A stretch of DNA of 64,000 bases, from NCBI RefSeq assembly GCF_025994315.1, contig NZ_BAQE01000005.1; one strand, 5' to 3'. Both the position numbers and the translations under genes were made by a program. The stretch is from Swaminathania salitolerans. GTDB taxonomy: Bacteria; Pseudomonadota; Alphaproteobacteria; Acetobacterales; Acetobacteraceae. The first letter of the stretch is position 1, and each line of letters opens with the position of its first letter. The notes beneath the pieces are model-generated. The model did not search any database. It saw nothing but the letters and a program-made list of their open reading frames with translations, and had not been told where the DNA came from. This document shows, in pieces, positions 17,110 through 26,027 of the stretch.

Positions 17110-17205
17110 GCTCCCGCTGCGGCCTTGTCGCAACGGGAGCTGCACCGGGAAACACGGTTTGACGCCCGCTTGCCTGGCCCGGTGGCCCCTTTCTGGAAAG
17201 AGGCC
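17110..17205 (-). terminator. two intercistronic hairpins between iolG and the sugar porter
   Basis: GCTCCCG (17110-17116) pairs with CGGGAGC (17134-17140). GGCCCCTTTC (17184-17193) pairs, with one wobble, to GAAAGAGGCC (17196-17205), just after the iolG stop. Neither has a clear T-run on the minus strand, so they may attenuate or protect the iol transcript instead of ending it. Confidence 0.4.
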
Positions 17206-17210
17206 CGGCC

Positions 17211-18224
17211 CTAGCGATCGTAAAACGCGGGACGATCCATCATGGTGATCGGTTCGATACGCCCGCTTTCCTGGGCCTTCACGCACACATCGGCAGCGAC
17301 GGAGGCACAGTATCCGTCCCAGGACGTGGCACCGTTGAGCTTTCCGGCTTTCACGCCATCGACGAAATCCTGCAGCTCGACGTCGTAGGCCGCGATGAAA
17401 CGATCCTTCCAGTCGGTCATGATCTCGCAAGACTGTTTCGCCGATTTCCTCACCTCGACTGCAGCCGGCAGCGGCAGGATTGCCTCGCCCAGTTCACCGA
17501 CCACGGCGCATTTGATGTCGTAGCCGTACTGACAATTCACGAAGACCTCGACATCGATACGAATTCCCTTGCGCGTCTCGAGCATGATGATCTGGGGATC
17601 GCGCATATGAGGCAGGGCTTTGGATGTGCGCCGCGGGAAGACGACCTGCGCACTGACATAATCGTCCGCGAGCATCCAGCGGAAAACATCGAGCTCGTGC
17701 ACCAATGTGTCGGTGACAGACATCTGGATCGTGTAGTTCTCACCGACACGGGCATTGCGATGCGCAGCGTGGACCATCAGCACCTCGCCGATCTCACCTG
17801 CATCGATCAGCTTCTTCAGGGCACGATAGCCGGAATCGTAGGGACGCATGAATCCGACCTGGACAAGCCGCCGCCCGAGTGCCGCCTCGGTCTCGACGAT
17901 TTTCCGGCAATCCTCTGCCTCGGTCGCCAGCGGCTTCTCGCAGAACACATATTTTCCGTGCTTCAGCGCCTCGAGCACATATTGAGCGTGCGTCCCGCCC
18001 CAGGAGGTCACGATGATCGCCTCGACTTCCGGGAGAGCGATCAGCGCTTCGCCCGACTCAGGCACCTTCGCATCCGGCGCATATTTATCCGCGACCTCGC
18101 GCGCGCGGGCGAGATTGACATCCGTGATCGCGACGATCTCGGCGCCGGAAACCACCTGCATGCAACGACGGGTATGGTCTTCACCGATAGCGCCTGCGCC
18201 GATGACACCGATTTTGAGAGTCAT
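17211..18224 (-). CDS. iolG: myo-inositol 2-dehydrogenase
   Basis: A 337-residue Gfo/Idh/MocA enzyme that oxidises myo-inositol to scyllo-inosose with NAD+, the first step of the pathway. The Rossmann motif is KIGVIGAGAIGEDHTRRCMQ. The catalytic EKP segment is VFCEKPLATEAEDC. YDSGYRALKKLIDAGEIGE and the active-site D and H in TDTLVHELDVFRWML match bacterial IolG closely. It is the fifth gene of the iolC-D-E-B-G run, 21 bases after iolB, so it is cotranscribed. Confidence 0.93.
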   Translation of the reverse strand: MTLKIGVIGAGAIGEDHTRRCMQVVSGAEIVAITDVNLARAREVADKYAPDAKVPESGEALIALPEVEAIIVTSWGGTHAQYVLEALKHGKYVFCEKPLATEAEDCRKIVETEAALGRRLVQVGFMRPYDSGYRALKKLIDAGEIGEVLMVHAAHRNARVGENYTIQMSVTDTLVHELDVFRWMLADDYVSAQVVFPRRTSKALPHMRDPQIIMLETRKGIRIDVEVFVNCQYGYDIKCAVVGELGEAILPLPAAVEVRKSAKQSCEIMTDWKDRFIAAYDVELQDFVDGVKAGKLNGATSWDGYCASVAADVCVKAQESGRIEPITMMDRPAFYDR

Positions 18225-18245
18225 TGTTCCGAACTCCGTTCTGGA

Positions 18246-19046
18246 TCAATAGGGAAGATGGGCCTGATCGGGATCCATGGAGAATTTCCATGCCCGGCGC
18301 GGACCCGCCATGACGTTGAGATAATAGAGATCGAAGCCATGAGGTGCTCCGACCGGGTGATACCCTTTCGGCACGAGCACGACGTCGCGATCGGCAACGG
18401 CCATGGCCTCGTCGAGCGAACCGTCCTTCGTGTAGACACGCTGCAGCGCAAAACCGCTGCCGCGTTTCAGACGGTGGTAATAGGTTTCCTCGAGATAGGT
18501 CTCATTGGGAAAATCATCCGTGTCGTGCTTGTGCGGCGGATAACTCGACCAATGTCCTCCGGGAGTAATGACCTCGACGACGAGCAGCGTCTCGGCTGGC
18601 GCCGTATCGGGCAGGATATTGCGAACGAAGCGCTGATTGGTGCCCGATCCTCGCGTCAGCTCTCCCACCTCTGCGGGTGGGATGACGCGCGCCGGATATT
18701 TTCCCTTGGCAGGCGAAGCACAGACGGCCAGTTCTACCTCTGTCTCCGCTTCGACGCGCCACTCTGCACCGGAGGGCAGATAGACCGACCAGGGCAGACC
18801 GCTGAACGGGTCCATACGCTCACCGAGAACGCCGAAATCCTGTCCGGCACCGGTGATGCGCGCCTTGCCGCTGACCAGAACGAGGCAGACCTCGTTCGGG
18901 CCCGTGCGATCGGAAACGCTCTCACCGACCGAGAGCTTGCGGACGTTGAAACCGATATAGCCCCAACCTGCCGAGTCCGGTGTCACCGAGACGGTGCAGC
19001 GTTCGGCGTCAGGTTCGTGAGAGTGAATGAGAAGCTTCGAACTCAT
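18246..19046 (-). CDS. iolB: 5-deoxy-glucuronate isomerase
   Basis: A 266-residue cupin-fold enzyme converting 5-deoxy-D-glucuronate to 2-deoxy-5-keto-D-gluconate. Diagnostic segments are GWGYIGFNVRKLSVGE near the start and the metal-binding region SSYPPHKHDTDDFPNETYLE, where the His and Glu residues coordinate the metal. Near the end, VLVPKGYHPVGAPHGFDLYY is followed by LNVMAGP, typical of IolB. The start overlaps the iolE stop in an ATGA, showing translational coupling. Confidence 0.96.
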   Translation of the reverse strand: MSSKLLIHSHEPDAERCTVSVTPDSAGWGYIGFNVRKLSVGESVSDRTGPNEVCLVLVSGKARITGAGQDFGVLGERMDPFSGLPWSVYLPSGAEWRVEAETEVELAVCASPAKGKYPARVIPPAEVGELTRGSGTNQRFVRNILPDTAPAETLLVVEVITPGGHWSSYPPHKHDTDDFPNETYLEETYYHRLKRGSGFALQRVYTKDGSLDEAMAVADRDVVLVPKGYHPVGAPHGFDLYYLNVMAGPRRAWKFSMDPDQAHLPY

Positions 19047-19930
19047 GACAGATGTCCCGTAGCTACAAGGGTATCGATCAGGTAATTCCGACCCATCCGC
19101 GCATAAACGAGAGGGTTGGCAATCTCGGGATCCTGCTCCGCTTCGAGCACGATCCAGCCGTCATAATCGGGAAGCTCGCGCAACACGCGCGCATAGTCGA
19201 TGCAGCCGTCACCCGGCACGGTAAACACGCCGGACAGCACGCTGCGCAGGAAGCTCCAGTCATAGACATCGGCCTGGGCGCGTTTGAAAGGACGGATATC
19301 CTTGCCGTGCACATGCCCTATGCGCGCACGATAGGTGCGAGCGAGTTCGGCCGGATCCGATCCGCCCCAGAGCGCATGACCCGTATCGAGAAGCAGCCTG
19401 ACCGACGGGCCGGTCTTGTCCATGAAGCGCGCGATATCGTCCCGCGACTGGACGACCGTCCCCATATGATGATGGTAGACGAGATCGATCCCGTGATCGG
19501 CAAGATGATCCGCAACGACGGTCATGCGGCGGGCAAACGTGTCCCATTCGCCACTTTCCAGGACAGGGCGCTGCGAAAGCGGCGTGTCGATCTGCCCGTG
19601 AATGGCGTTGGACGTCTCAGCCGCGATGCAGACCTTGCACCCCATTCCCTTGAGCAGTTCGAGGCGCGGCCGGAGCGCGGCGATCTCTTCTTCGGCGCTC
19701 CGGGTCAGAAGCTCTGTCGACCACCATCCCGAAATGAATGCGAGACCGAACGGCTCGAGCGCCGCTTTCATTTCCGCAACGGTCTGGGGAAATTTATGCC
19801 CCAGTTCCATGCCCTCGATACCTGCCTTCCTCGCCTGGGCCAGGCACATCTCAAGCGTGGTGCTTGCCCCGACAGACTGCATGTCGTCATTGGACCAGAT
19901 GATCGGATTGGCACCTATTCTGATCGTCAT
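19043..19930 (-). CDS. iolE: myo-inosose-2 dehydratase
   Basis: A 295-residue TIM-barrel enzyme dehydrating scyllo-inosose to 3D-trihydroxycyclohexane-1,2-dione. The start IRIGANPIIWSNDDMQSVGA, the middle GIDLVYHHHMGTVVQSRDD and the end DYDGWIVLEAEQDPEIANPL are the IolE hallmark segments, with metal-binding Glu, Asp, His and Glu in the barrel. An AGGAGGAAAG Shine-Dalgarno precedes the ATG. It overlaps iolB by four bases and follows iolD by 39. Confidence 0.96.
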   Translation of the reverse strand: MTIRIGANPIIWSNDDMQSVGASTTLEMCLAQARKAGIEGMELGHKFPQTVAEMKAALEPFGLAFISGWWSTELLTRSAEEEIAALRPRLELLKGMGCKVCIAAETSNAIHGQIDTPLSQRPVLESGEWDTFARRMTVVADHLADHGIDLVYHHHMGTVVQSRDDIARFMDKTGPSVRLLLDTGHALWGGSDPAELARTYRARIGHVHGKDIRPFKRAQADVYDWSFLRSVLSGVFTVPGDGCIDYARVLRELPDYDGWIVLEAEQDPEIANPLVYARMGRNYLIDTLVATGHLS

Positions 19931-19969
19931 TCTTTCCTCCTCGTCCTTGCGGATCGATCCCCTGAGCCC

Positions 19970-21826
19970 TCAGTTTCCGATGCGCTGCGCGCCACGCTTG
20001 CGCTCGTAATCGGTACGGGCTTTCTTCACCGGCTCACGGGACGAGATCTCGGGGACGACCACATCCCACCAGGCGCCGCCATCGGTCGTCATCGGACCGG
20101 GATCCGTATCGATCACGATGACGCTCGTACGATCGCACGAGCGCGCGCGGTCCACAGCTTCGCTGAGCGCCTCGAGACAGGTCACTTTCTCCGCATGCGC
20201 GCCCAATCCGCGGGCCAGCTGAACGAAATCGATCTCGAACGGGCGAACCTGACGGCAATCTTCCCAGAGATTGTTGAACGGCGCGCCGCCGCATTCCTGC
20301 TGCAACCGGTTAATGCAGGCGTAACCATGGTTGTCGAGCAGAACGACGATCAGCTTCTGGTTCAGCATGACCGATGTCGCGATCTCGGAATTCAGCATGA
20401 GATACGAGCCATCGCCGATCATGACGATCACTTCGCGTTCGGGACAGGCCATCTTGACCCCGAGCGCACCGGCCAGCTCATACCCCATACAGGAAAACCC
20501 GTATTCCATATGGTAGCCGCCCGGCTGTTCGGCCTGCCAGTGCTTCTGCAACTCGGCCGGCAACCCGCCTGCGGCACAGACCACCGTATCGGTGGGGCGT
20601 CCGACGCGCTGCACGGCACCGATGACCTGCGCATCGGTCGGCAATGTCGTCTGGCTTGCCTCGGGCAGAGCCTGATACCGCGCCGAGATCTCCATCCAGG
20701 CGCGGTATTCGGCCCCGGCCTTGTCCGTCCATGCAGAATCGGCCTTCCAGTCGCCAAGCCCGGCCTCGAGCGAGGTCAGAGACCGCGCGGCATCGCCGAC
20801 CACGGCGAGCGCCTGATGCTTCGTTGCATCGAATGTCTGCACGTTGAGGGACACGATCTTCATATTGGGATTGGCAAACAACCCCCAGGATCCAGTCGTG
20901 AAATCGGCAAGACGCGTGCCGACAGCGATCACGAGATCGGCCTCCGCCGCCATGGCATTCGCCGCGGAACTCCCGCTCACGCCGATACCGCCCATGTTCA
21001 ACGGGTTCGAGGTCGGCAGGGACGAGCGTCCTGCCTGGGTTTCTCCCACCGGAATGCCTTTCGCGGCACAGAACGATGCGAGCTGCTGTTCCATCCCGGC
21101 ATAGAGCACGCCTCCGCCTGCGATGACGAGCGGCTTGCGCGATGTCCGGATGAGCGCCAGCGCGTCCTCGAGCTCCCTCTCATCCGCCAATGGGCGACGG
21201 ATGCGATGGATCCGCTCGGCAAAGAAATGCTCCGGATAATCATAGGCCTCGGCCTGGACATCCTGACAAAGCGACAAGGTCACCGGACCGCATTCGGCAG
21301 GATCGGTCAGCACGCTCATGGCCCGTGCAAAAGCAGGGATAAGCTGCTCGGGGCGCGTGATACGATCGAAATAGCGCGATACGGAGCGGAAGGCATCGCT
21401 CGCGCTCACCGTGCCATCGCCGAAATCCTCGACCTGCTGCAATACCGGGTCAGGAATACGGTTGGCGAAGATGTCGCCAGGCAGGAGCAACAGGGGCAGC
21501 CGGTTGACATGCGCAACCGCAGCGCCCGTCACCATATTGAGCGCGCCCGGCCCGATCGAGCTCGTACAGGCCATGGCCTGACGGCGGCGCGATGCCTTGG
21601 CAAAAGCGGTCGCCGCATGAACCATACCCTGCTCGTTATGGCCACGAAGGGTCGGAAGCTTATGACGCTGCTCGTGCAGCGCCTCACCGATACCGGCAAC
21701 GTTGCCATGACCGAAAATTGCCCACACACCGGCAAAAAAAGGCTCGATGCGCCCGTCTATCTCGGTCTTCTGCGCCATCATCGCCCGTACCAGGGCCTGG
21801 CTCATGGTCAAACGGATCGTTTTCAT
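19970..21826 (-). CDS. iolD: 3D-(3,5/4)-trihydroxycyclohexane-1,2-dione hydrolase
   Basis: A 618-residue thiamine-diphosphate enzyme that opens the cyclitol ring to 5-deoxyglucuronate. The ATG at 21826 gives the family length; the frame is open for 61 more codons that read through the end of iolC and are not plausible protein. The N-terminal pyrimidine domain has the conserved Glu in PFFAGVWAIFGHGNVAGIGE. The central domain contains PLVIAGGGVLYAG. The C-terminal ThDP motif is MIGDGSYLMLNSEI followed by IVVLLDNHGYACIN. It is the second gene of the operon. Confidence 0.95.
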   Translation of the reverse strand: MKTIRLTMSQALVRAMMAQKTEIDGRIEPFFAGVWAIFGHGNVAGIGEALHEQRHKLPTLRGHNEQGMVHAATAFAKASRRRQAMACTSSIGPGALNMVTGAAVAHVNRLPLLLLPGDIFANRIPDPVLQQVEDFGDGTVSASDAFRSVSRYFDRITRPEQLIPAFARAMSVLTDPAECGPVTLSLCQDVQAEAYDYPEHFFAERIHRIRRPLADERELEDALALIRTSRKPLVIAGGGVLYAGMEQQLASFCAAKGIPVGETQAGRSSLPTSNPLNMGGIGVSGSSAANAMAAEADLVIAVGTRLADFTTGSWGLFANPNMKIVSLNVQTFDATKHQALAVVGDAARSLTSLEAGLGDWKADSAWTDKAGAEYRAWMEISARYQALPEASQTTLPTDAQVIGAVQRVGRPTDTVVCAAGGLPAELQKHWQAEQPGGYHMEYGFSCMGYELAGALGVKMACPEREVIVMIGDGSYLMLNSEIATSVMLNQKLIVVLLDNHGYACINRLQQECGGAPFNNLWEDCRQVRPFEIDFVQLARGLGAHAEKVTCLEALSEAVDRARSCDRTSVIVIDTDPGPMTTDGGAWWDVVVPEISSREPVKKARTDYERKRGAQRIGN

Positions 21827-21848
21827 TCCGCAATACTCTTTTCTGGCG

Positions 21849-23774
21849 TTAGGCTGACGTACCGGCAAGAACCGCGCGATCGCGCGCCTGCCAGGCTTCC
21901 ACGAAGGCTTCGAACCGCTTTGCCATTTCTGCCACAGCCTGCGCGTCGGTCGTCTTCCCCGCGAGCCAGTCGCGGGCGGGTTGGGCGAAGATCGTACGAC
22001 CGATCGCAAAGCCCTTGACCCAGGGCGTTGCAGCGGAGGCCCGGAAGGCGTCCATCAACTCCTCGGCAGGCGCATCGAGTCCGAGGATCACGACGCCACG
22101 ACAATGCGGATCGCGCGCCTCGATTACGGCGCCGATCTTCTTCCACGCCTCGGGATCGCGTTGCCCCTCGAGTTTCCACCAGTCGGGCCGCAGGCCCTTG
22201 TCGTAGAGACGCGACAGGATCGAGGAAACCGTATCCGCGGTCAGGGTGCCATTCTTGCCGGCAATGATCTCGATCAGGATTTCCTTGCCGAGCTTGCGAC
22301 AGGCATCCTGGGCCCGGATCAGTTCCCGCTCCTGACGGAGTTTCAGTTCCTCGGAGTCATCGGGATGATAGAAGCAGAGGCATTTGATGACCTGCTCGCC
22401 CGGCCATTCCACCAGATGCGCGCCGAGAGAGCCGCCGCATTCGAAATCGAGCGGACGCGAACCCGTCTTCTCTATGGGACGGGCAATCCAGAGCCCGGCA
22501 TGGGACGCCTCGAACAATGCATCCTGCCCGTAGCGCCCGTCCATGAACACACCGAACCCCGGACGCCCTCTGGCAACCGTTCGGGCCGCCTCGATCGCCA
22601 GTTTCTTGAATGCGGGGATCCGGTCGAACGATGCGCCGACCGCGCTTGCGATCTCCTCGAGCTGCAGACGATGATCGCAGGCCAGCGCCATGATCGGCGT
22701 CGCCTGCGCGCGCCGGGTGGTGACCCAGTGCAGATGGTTGAGCTCCCGGTCGCGGCGCAATGCCCGCTGCGTGCTGCCATGTTCGAGAAACCATGTCAGC
22801 TCTTCCCAGGTCGGTATTTCCGAAGAGCAGAGAAGACGGGAAACCGCGAATGCCCCGCAGGCATTGGCGAAGCGGCAGCATTCGGCAATCGGCTCACCTC
22901 TCACCCAGCCGCGGAGAAAACCGGACATGAACGCATCGCCGGCGCCGAGCGTGTTATAGACCTCGACCGGGAAGCCCGGCCCCGAGATACCGTCATCCAG
23001 CGAGTCGGGTATTTCGCCCTCGAAAACGACACATCCCATCGGTCCGCGCTTGCAGACGATCGTGCCTTTCGACACCTTGCGGATCGCGCGGATCGCCTCG
23101 AGCGTATCCTCACTCCCGCCGGCGATATGCAATTCCTCCTCGGTGCCGACGATCAGATCGCATTCCGGCAGAATTTCCATGAGATGGCGGGTTACGTTGT
23201 CGGAACGCACATAGCGGGATTCACCATCGCCGATCCCGGCCAGTCCCCAGAGGTTCGGGCGATAATCGACATCGATGGCGACCTTGCCGCCATGCGCGTG
23301 CACGAGTTTCATCGCCTTGCGCTGCGCCTTCGCCGAATGCGGGCGCGAGAAATGCGTACCGCTCACGACGATCGCCTTCGTCCGGGCGATGAGCGCCGGA
23401 TCGATATCGTCCTCGTCGAGAGCGCCATCGGCGCAATCGGTGCGATAGAACAGAAGGGGGAAATTTTCCCTGTCCCGCACCCCGAGAATGGCCAGTGCCG
23501 TGAAACGCTCGGGATCGACCTTCACGCCATCCGTACACACGCCCTCACGCTGCAGCTGCTCGGTGATGAACCGGCCGAAATGCTCGTCGCCCACCCGGGT
23601 GATGAGGGCCGATTTGAGACCGAGACGGGACGTGCCGATCGAGATATTGGCAGGGCATCCCCCGACGGCCTTGCTGAAACTGGCCATATCCTCAAGACGG
23701 CCACCGATCTGCTGGCCATACAGATCGACCGAAGAACGCCCTATTGCGACGATATCGAGATCCTGTTCACGCAT
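21849..23774 (-). CDS. iolC: bifunctional 5-dehydro-2-deoxygluconokinase with C-terminal DUF2090 (IolJ-like) domain
   Basis: A 641-residue two-domain protein. AGGAG lies six bases before the ATG at 23774, which favours it over the ATG at 23792. Residues 1-330 form a PfkB sugar kinase: VAIGRSSVDLYGQQIGGRL, KAVGGCPANISIG and the catalytic NTLGAGDAFMSGFLRGW; this half phosphorylates 2-deoxy-5-keto-gluconate. Residues 350-640 (PIMALACDHRLQL, FGVFMDGRYGQDAL, WWKLEGQRDPEAW, VKGFAIGRTIFAQPA) are a DUF2090 TIM barrel related to the class of aldolases proposed to cleave the phosphorylated product. The fusion is known from proteobacteria. It is first in the operon, behind the operator-like sites at 23811-23855. 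Confidence 0.94.
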   Translation of the reverse strand: MREQDLDIVAIGRSSVDLYGQQIGGRLEDMASFSKAVGGCPANISIGTSRLGLKSALITRVGDEHFGRFITEQLQREGVCTDGVKVDPERFTALAILGVRDRENFPLLFYRTDCADGALDEDDIDPALIARTKAIVVSGTHFSRPHSAKAQRKAMKLVHAHGGKVAIDVDYRPNLWGLAGIGDGESRYVRSDNVTRHLMEILPECDLIVGTEEELHIAGGSEDTLEAIRAIRKVSKGTIVCKRGPMGCVVFEGEIPDSLDDGISGPGFPVEVYNTLGAGDAFMSGFLRGWVRGEPIAECCRFANACGAFAVSRLLCSSEIPTWEELTWFLEHGSTQRALRRDRELNHLHWVTTRRAQATPIMALACDHRLQLEEIASAVGASFDRIPAFKKLAIEAARTVARGRPGFGVFMDGRYGQDALFEASHAGLWIARPIEKTGSRPLDFECGGSLGAHLVEWPGEQVIKCLCFYHPDDSEELKLRQERELIRAQDACRKLGKEILIEIIAGKNGTLTADTVSSILSRLYDKGLRPDWWKLEGQRDPEAWKKIGAVIEARDPHCRGVVILGLDAPAEELMDAFRASAATPWVKGFAIGRTIFAQPARDWLAGKTTDAQAVAEMAKRFEAFVEAWQARDRAVLAGTSA

Positions 23775-23810
23775 CCCCGACTCCTGCAGCATGTTACGTT
23801 GCTCATGATA

Positions 23811-23855
23811 AGAACATACATTCTGTTCTCAGTCACGGGATAGAACGTATATTCC
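23811..23855. promoter_or_regulatory. paired AGAA-N6-TTCY sites, candidate IolR operators
   Basis: AGAA-CATACA-TTCT at 23811-23824 and AGAA-CGTATA-TTCC at 23842-23855 start 31 bases apart, about three helical turns. They lie in the short divergent spacer between iolC and the RpiR-type gene. They resemble the GGAA-N6-TTCC sites described for Sinorhizobium IolR, also an RpiR-type inositol regulator. Confidence 0.6.
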
Positions 23856-23934
23856 CTAAATTCTCTTAACATTGCACGCGTATGTGATTATCGGATCGAC
23901 AGGCGCGCCCGATCGCGCCATTCAGAGATGCAGG

Positions 23935-24807
23935 ATGGGTCGTGATATTCCGATGGATGAAACCGCTTTGACCGATTTTCCCAATGACGACGCGTCGGAG
24001 CTCTCCGATTTCGACGCATTTCATCATCGTCTGCGGCTCAGCTATGCAGGCCTGCCGCGCCGACTGGTGCAGCTCGCCGATTTCGTGACCAGAGAACCGG
24101 ACGAGGTTGCCCTTGGCACGGTCAGCTCTCTGGCACATCAGGCAGGCGTACAGCCCTCGACCGTCGTCCGCTTTGCCCGGACGCTGGGATTTTCGGGATT
24201 TTCCGACATGCAGGCGGTATTCCGCGACCGGCTGCGCCTGCGCAATGTCACCTACAAGGATCGGGTGAGCGCGCTCCATCGCGGTGACGGACAGCCCCTC
24301 GAAGGGGCAACCATATTCAACGGATTCTTCGAAGCGGCCATGGAGTCGCTCCGCGCGCTTCAGAGCCATCTCATTCCCGAGCGTCTCGAAGCCGCGATCG
24401 CGACGCTCTCGGCTGCCGACTGCATCTATCTTCTGGGGCTCCGGCGCTCGATGCCGGTGATACGCTATCTTTCCTATCTGCTGGCCAAACTCGATATCCG
24501 CCATCAGATCATCGGGCTGGAAACCGGGATGGAAGAAGAGAGCTTCACCCATGCAGGGCCGCAGGACGCTGCCATCGTTCTGAGCTACACCGCCTATGCC
24601 CCACGCACGATCGAGCTCTTCAGGGCTCTGGAGGCCCGCTCGGTTCCGGTGATTGCCATGACGGACAGCGCCGCAAGTCCCGTCATTCCGGCCTCGGGCT
24701 TATGGCTGGAGGTGCACGAAGCCGATTTTCAGGGCTTCAGATCCAATGCGGCGTCCATGGTCCTTGTCTCCACCCTCGCTGCCGCAGTGGCCGAACGGCG
24801 AGGCTGA
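23935..24807 (+). CDS. iolR: RpiR/MurR-family transcriptional regulator, probable inositol-locus regulator
   Basis: About 290 residues. The N-terminal HTH_6 domain reads LSYAGLPRRLVQLADFVTRE then VSSLAHQAGVQPSTVVRFAR and TLGFSGFSDMQ. The C-terminal SIS domain, which binds phosphosugars, contains IYLLGLRRSMPVIRYLSYLL and VLSYTAYAPRTIELFRALEA. It is divergent from iolC and a pair of operator-like sites lies between them, as in alphaproteobacterial iolR-iolC arrangements. The start is uncertain: ATGs at 23935 and 23953 are both possible and neither has a strong Shine-Dalgarno. The ligand is probably a phosphorylated inositol catabolite (inference). Confidence 0.88.
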   Translation: MGRDIPMDETALTDFPNDDASELSDFDAFHHRLRLSYAGLPRRLVQLADFVTREPDEVALGTVSSLAHQAGVQPSTVVRFARTLGFSGFSDMQAVFRDRLRLRNVTYKDRVSALHRGDGQPLEGATIFNGFFEAAMESLRALQSHLIPERLEAAIATLSAADCIYLLGLRRSMPVIRYLSYLLAKLDIRHQIIGLETGMEEESFTHAGPQDAAIVLSYTAYAPRTIELFRALEARSVPVIAMTDSAASPVIPASGLWLEVHEADFQGFRSNAASMVLVSTLAAAVAERRG

Positions 24808-24900
24808 GACGGCCCGGGTCACGAACCGGGTACGGGAGGGGAGCTGAGGCCATGCATCGCCTCCGACAGCAGGGCTCGTCCCGACAAGCTGCGCTCGCCC

Positions 24901-24935
24901 CCTGACAGGACATCGCGCCCGACAGGTCATCGCGC
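24901..24935. repeat. two tandem copies of a 17-18-bp unit
   Basis: CCTGACAGGACATCGCGC (24901-24918) is followed by CCGACAGGTCATCGCGC (24919-24935), differing by one indel and one substitution. They lie in the convergent spacer between the RpiR-type gene and the GT8-like gene, just beyond the latter's stop. Confidence 0.65.
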
Positions 24936-24946
24936 ACGCAACGGGA

Positions 24947-25978
24947 TCAGACCGCCTCGATCGCCTTCATATGGCGCTCGAACGAATCGGCCCCGTCCGC
25001 AAAGGGATTTGGAAAACGCGCCTGGAGTGTCTCGCTCTCGCGATAGGCCAAACGATGCGATCGGGGGATGGGAGCGCCGCTGTCATAGCGGTCGAACGCC
25101 CACCACCGCTCTGGCAATCCTTTCACGCAGTTGCGCGCGAGCTGCGCCCGGTACCAGTACATCAGCTCGAACACCTCGATCCGGTCGTTGCAGTACCGCT
25201 CGAGCATGACCTCACCCGCCCAGGTCACTTTCGTGAAATGGAAGAAACGGAGCAGGGCCTCTCCGGCATAGATCCGGCCGGAGGCGTCGATCGAGATGGG
25301 CCTCTGGCTCAGATTCCAGCTCGCCACGTTATAACCGGGATCACGCAGGATCATGACCCTGTCGAAAAACGCGGGAACGAGGTCGCACCATCTCTGATCC
25401 GTGAACAGACCGTTCGGAACATCGTCATAACAATAGGAGAGCAGCCGGTCGCGCCACCAGCGCGCGAAGCGACGCCCTTCCGTACGGCAGGAGACGGCAA
25501 CGAAACCGAGATTATAGACGCCATGCTTGAGCGTACCGATCTCGTTATCGCGAATTGCCTGATCCGACGTATCCGGCGCCAGAAGATGCGGGGTGAGAAT
25601 CACATCATGCGTATCCAGCCCGCGCACGACCTCGGCAAGTTCGGAGAACAGCGCAATATCCGGATCGATATAGATGACCTTCTCGGCCCCCTCGTCCAGC
25701 AGACGACAGAGCATGGCGCCCTTGACGGCGGTACAGAGCTCCACGACGTCATGTCTGAACATCCACGCGTTCAGATTGGCAACGCCCAGCTCATCGATCC
25801 TGACAACGGAATCGATCGGTTCGTCGGCGAGATCGAATACGAAACCCGGAGGCTCGACATCGGACAGACAGAGGGAAAAAACCCAGTCCGGATGGTGCTT
25901 CCGCAGGGTTTCGCCGAGAACCCTCACCCGATCGAGATAGGCAAAGGAAGCGCTCGTGAAGCAATGGATTCTGCTCAT
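24947..25978 (-). CDS. GT8-like glycosyltransferase
   Basis: A 343-residue cytoplasmic protein. The opening RIHCFTSASFAYLDRVRVLG and the metal-binding VIYIDPDIALFSEL (DxD) point to the GT-A fold of glycosyltransferase family 8-like enzymes. HGVYNLGFVAVSCRTEGRRF and LFTDQRWCDLVPAFF are conserved in a proteobacterial subgroup found in surface polysaccharide loci. GAGG is placed six bases before the start. It follows the GT4-like gene by 49 bases and is probably the last gene of the glycan operon. Donor and acceptor sugars are unknown. Confidence 0.82.
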   Translation of the reverse strand: MSRIHCFTSASFAYLDRVRVLGETLRKHHPDWVFSLCLSDVEPPGFVFDLADEPIDSVVRIDELGVANLNAWMFRHDVVELCTAVKGAMLCRLLDEGAEKVIYIDPDIALFSELAEVVRGLDTHDVILTPHLLAPDTSDQAIRDNEIGTLKHGVYNLGFVAVSCRTEGRRFARWWRDRLLSYCYDDVPNGLFTDQRWCDLVPAFFDRVMILRDPGYNVASWNLSQRPISIDASGRIYAGEALLRFFHFTKVTWAGEVMLERYCNDRIEVFELMYWYRAQLARNCVKGLPERWWAFDRYDSGAPIPRSHRLAYRESETLQARFPNPFADGADSFERHMKAIEAV

Positions 25979-26027
25979 GCCCGAACCTCACGCTCTGTCA
26001 TATCGGCTCCTCGCACGCGCCACATCG

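Noticed and set aside
19052..22018. A 988-codon plus-strand open frame
   Set aside because: It runs antisense through iolE and iolD and into the end of iolC; the minus-strand proteins show all family motifs, so this is a GC-rich shadow.
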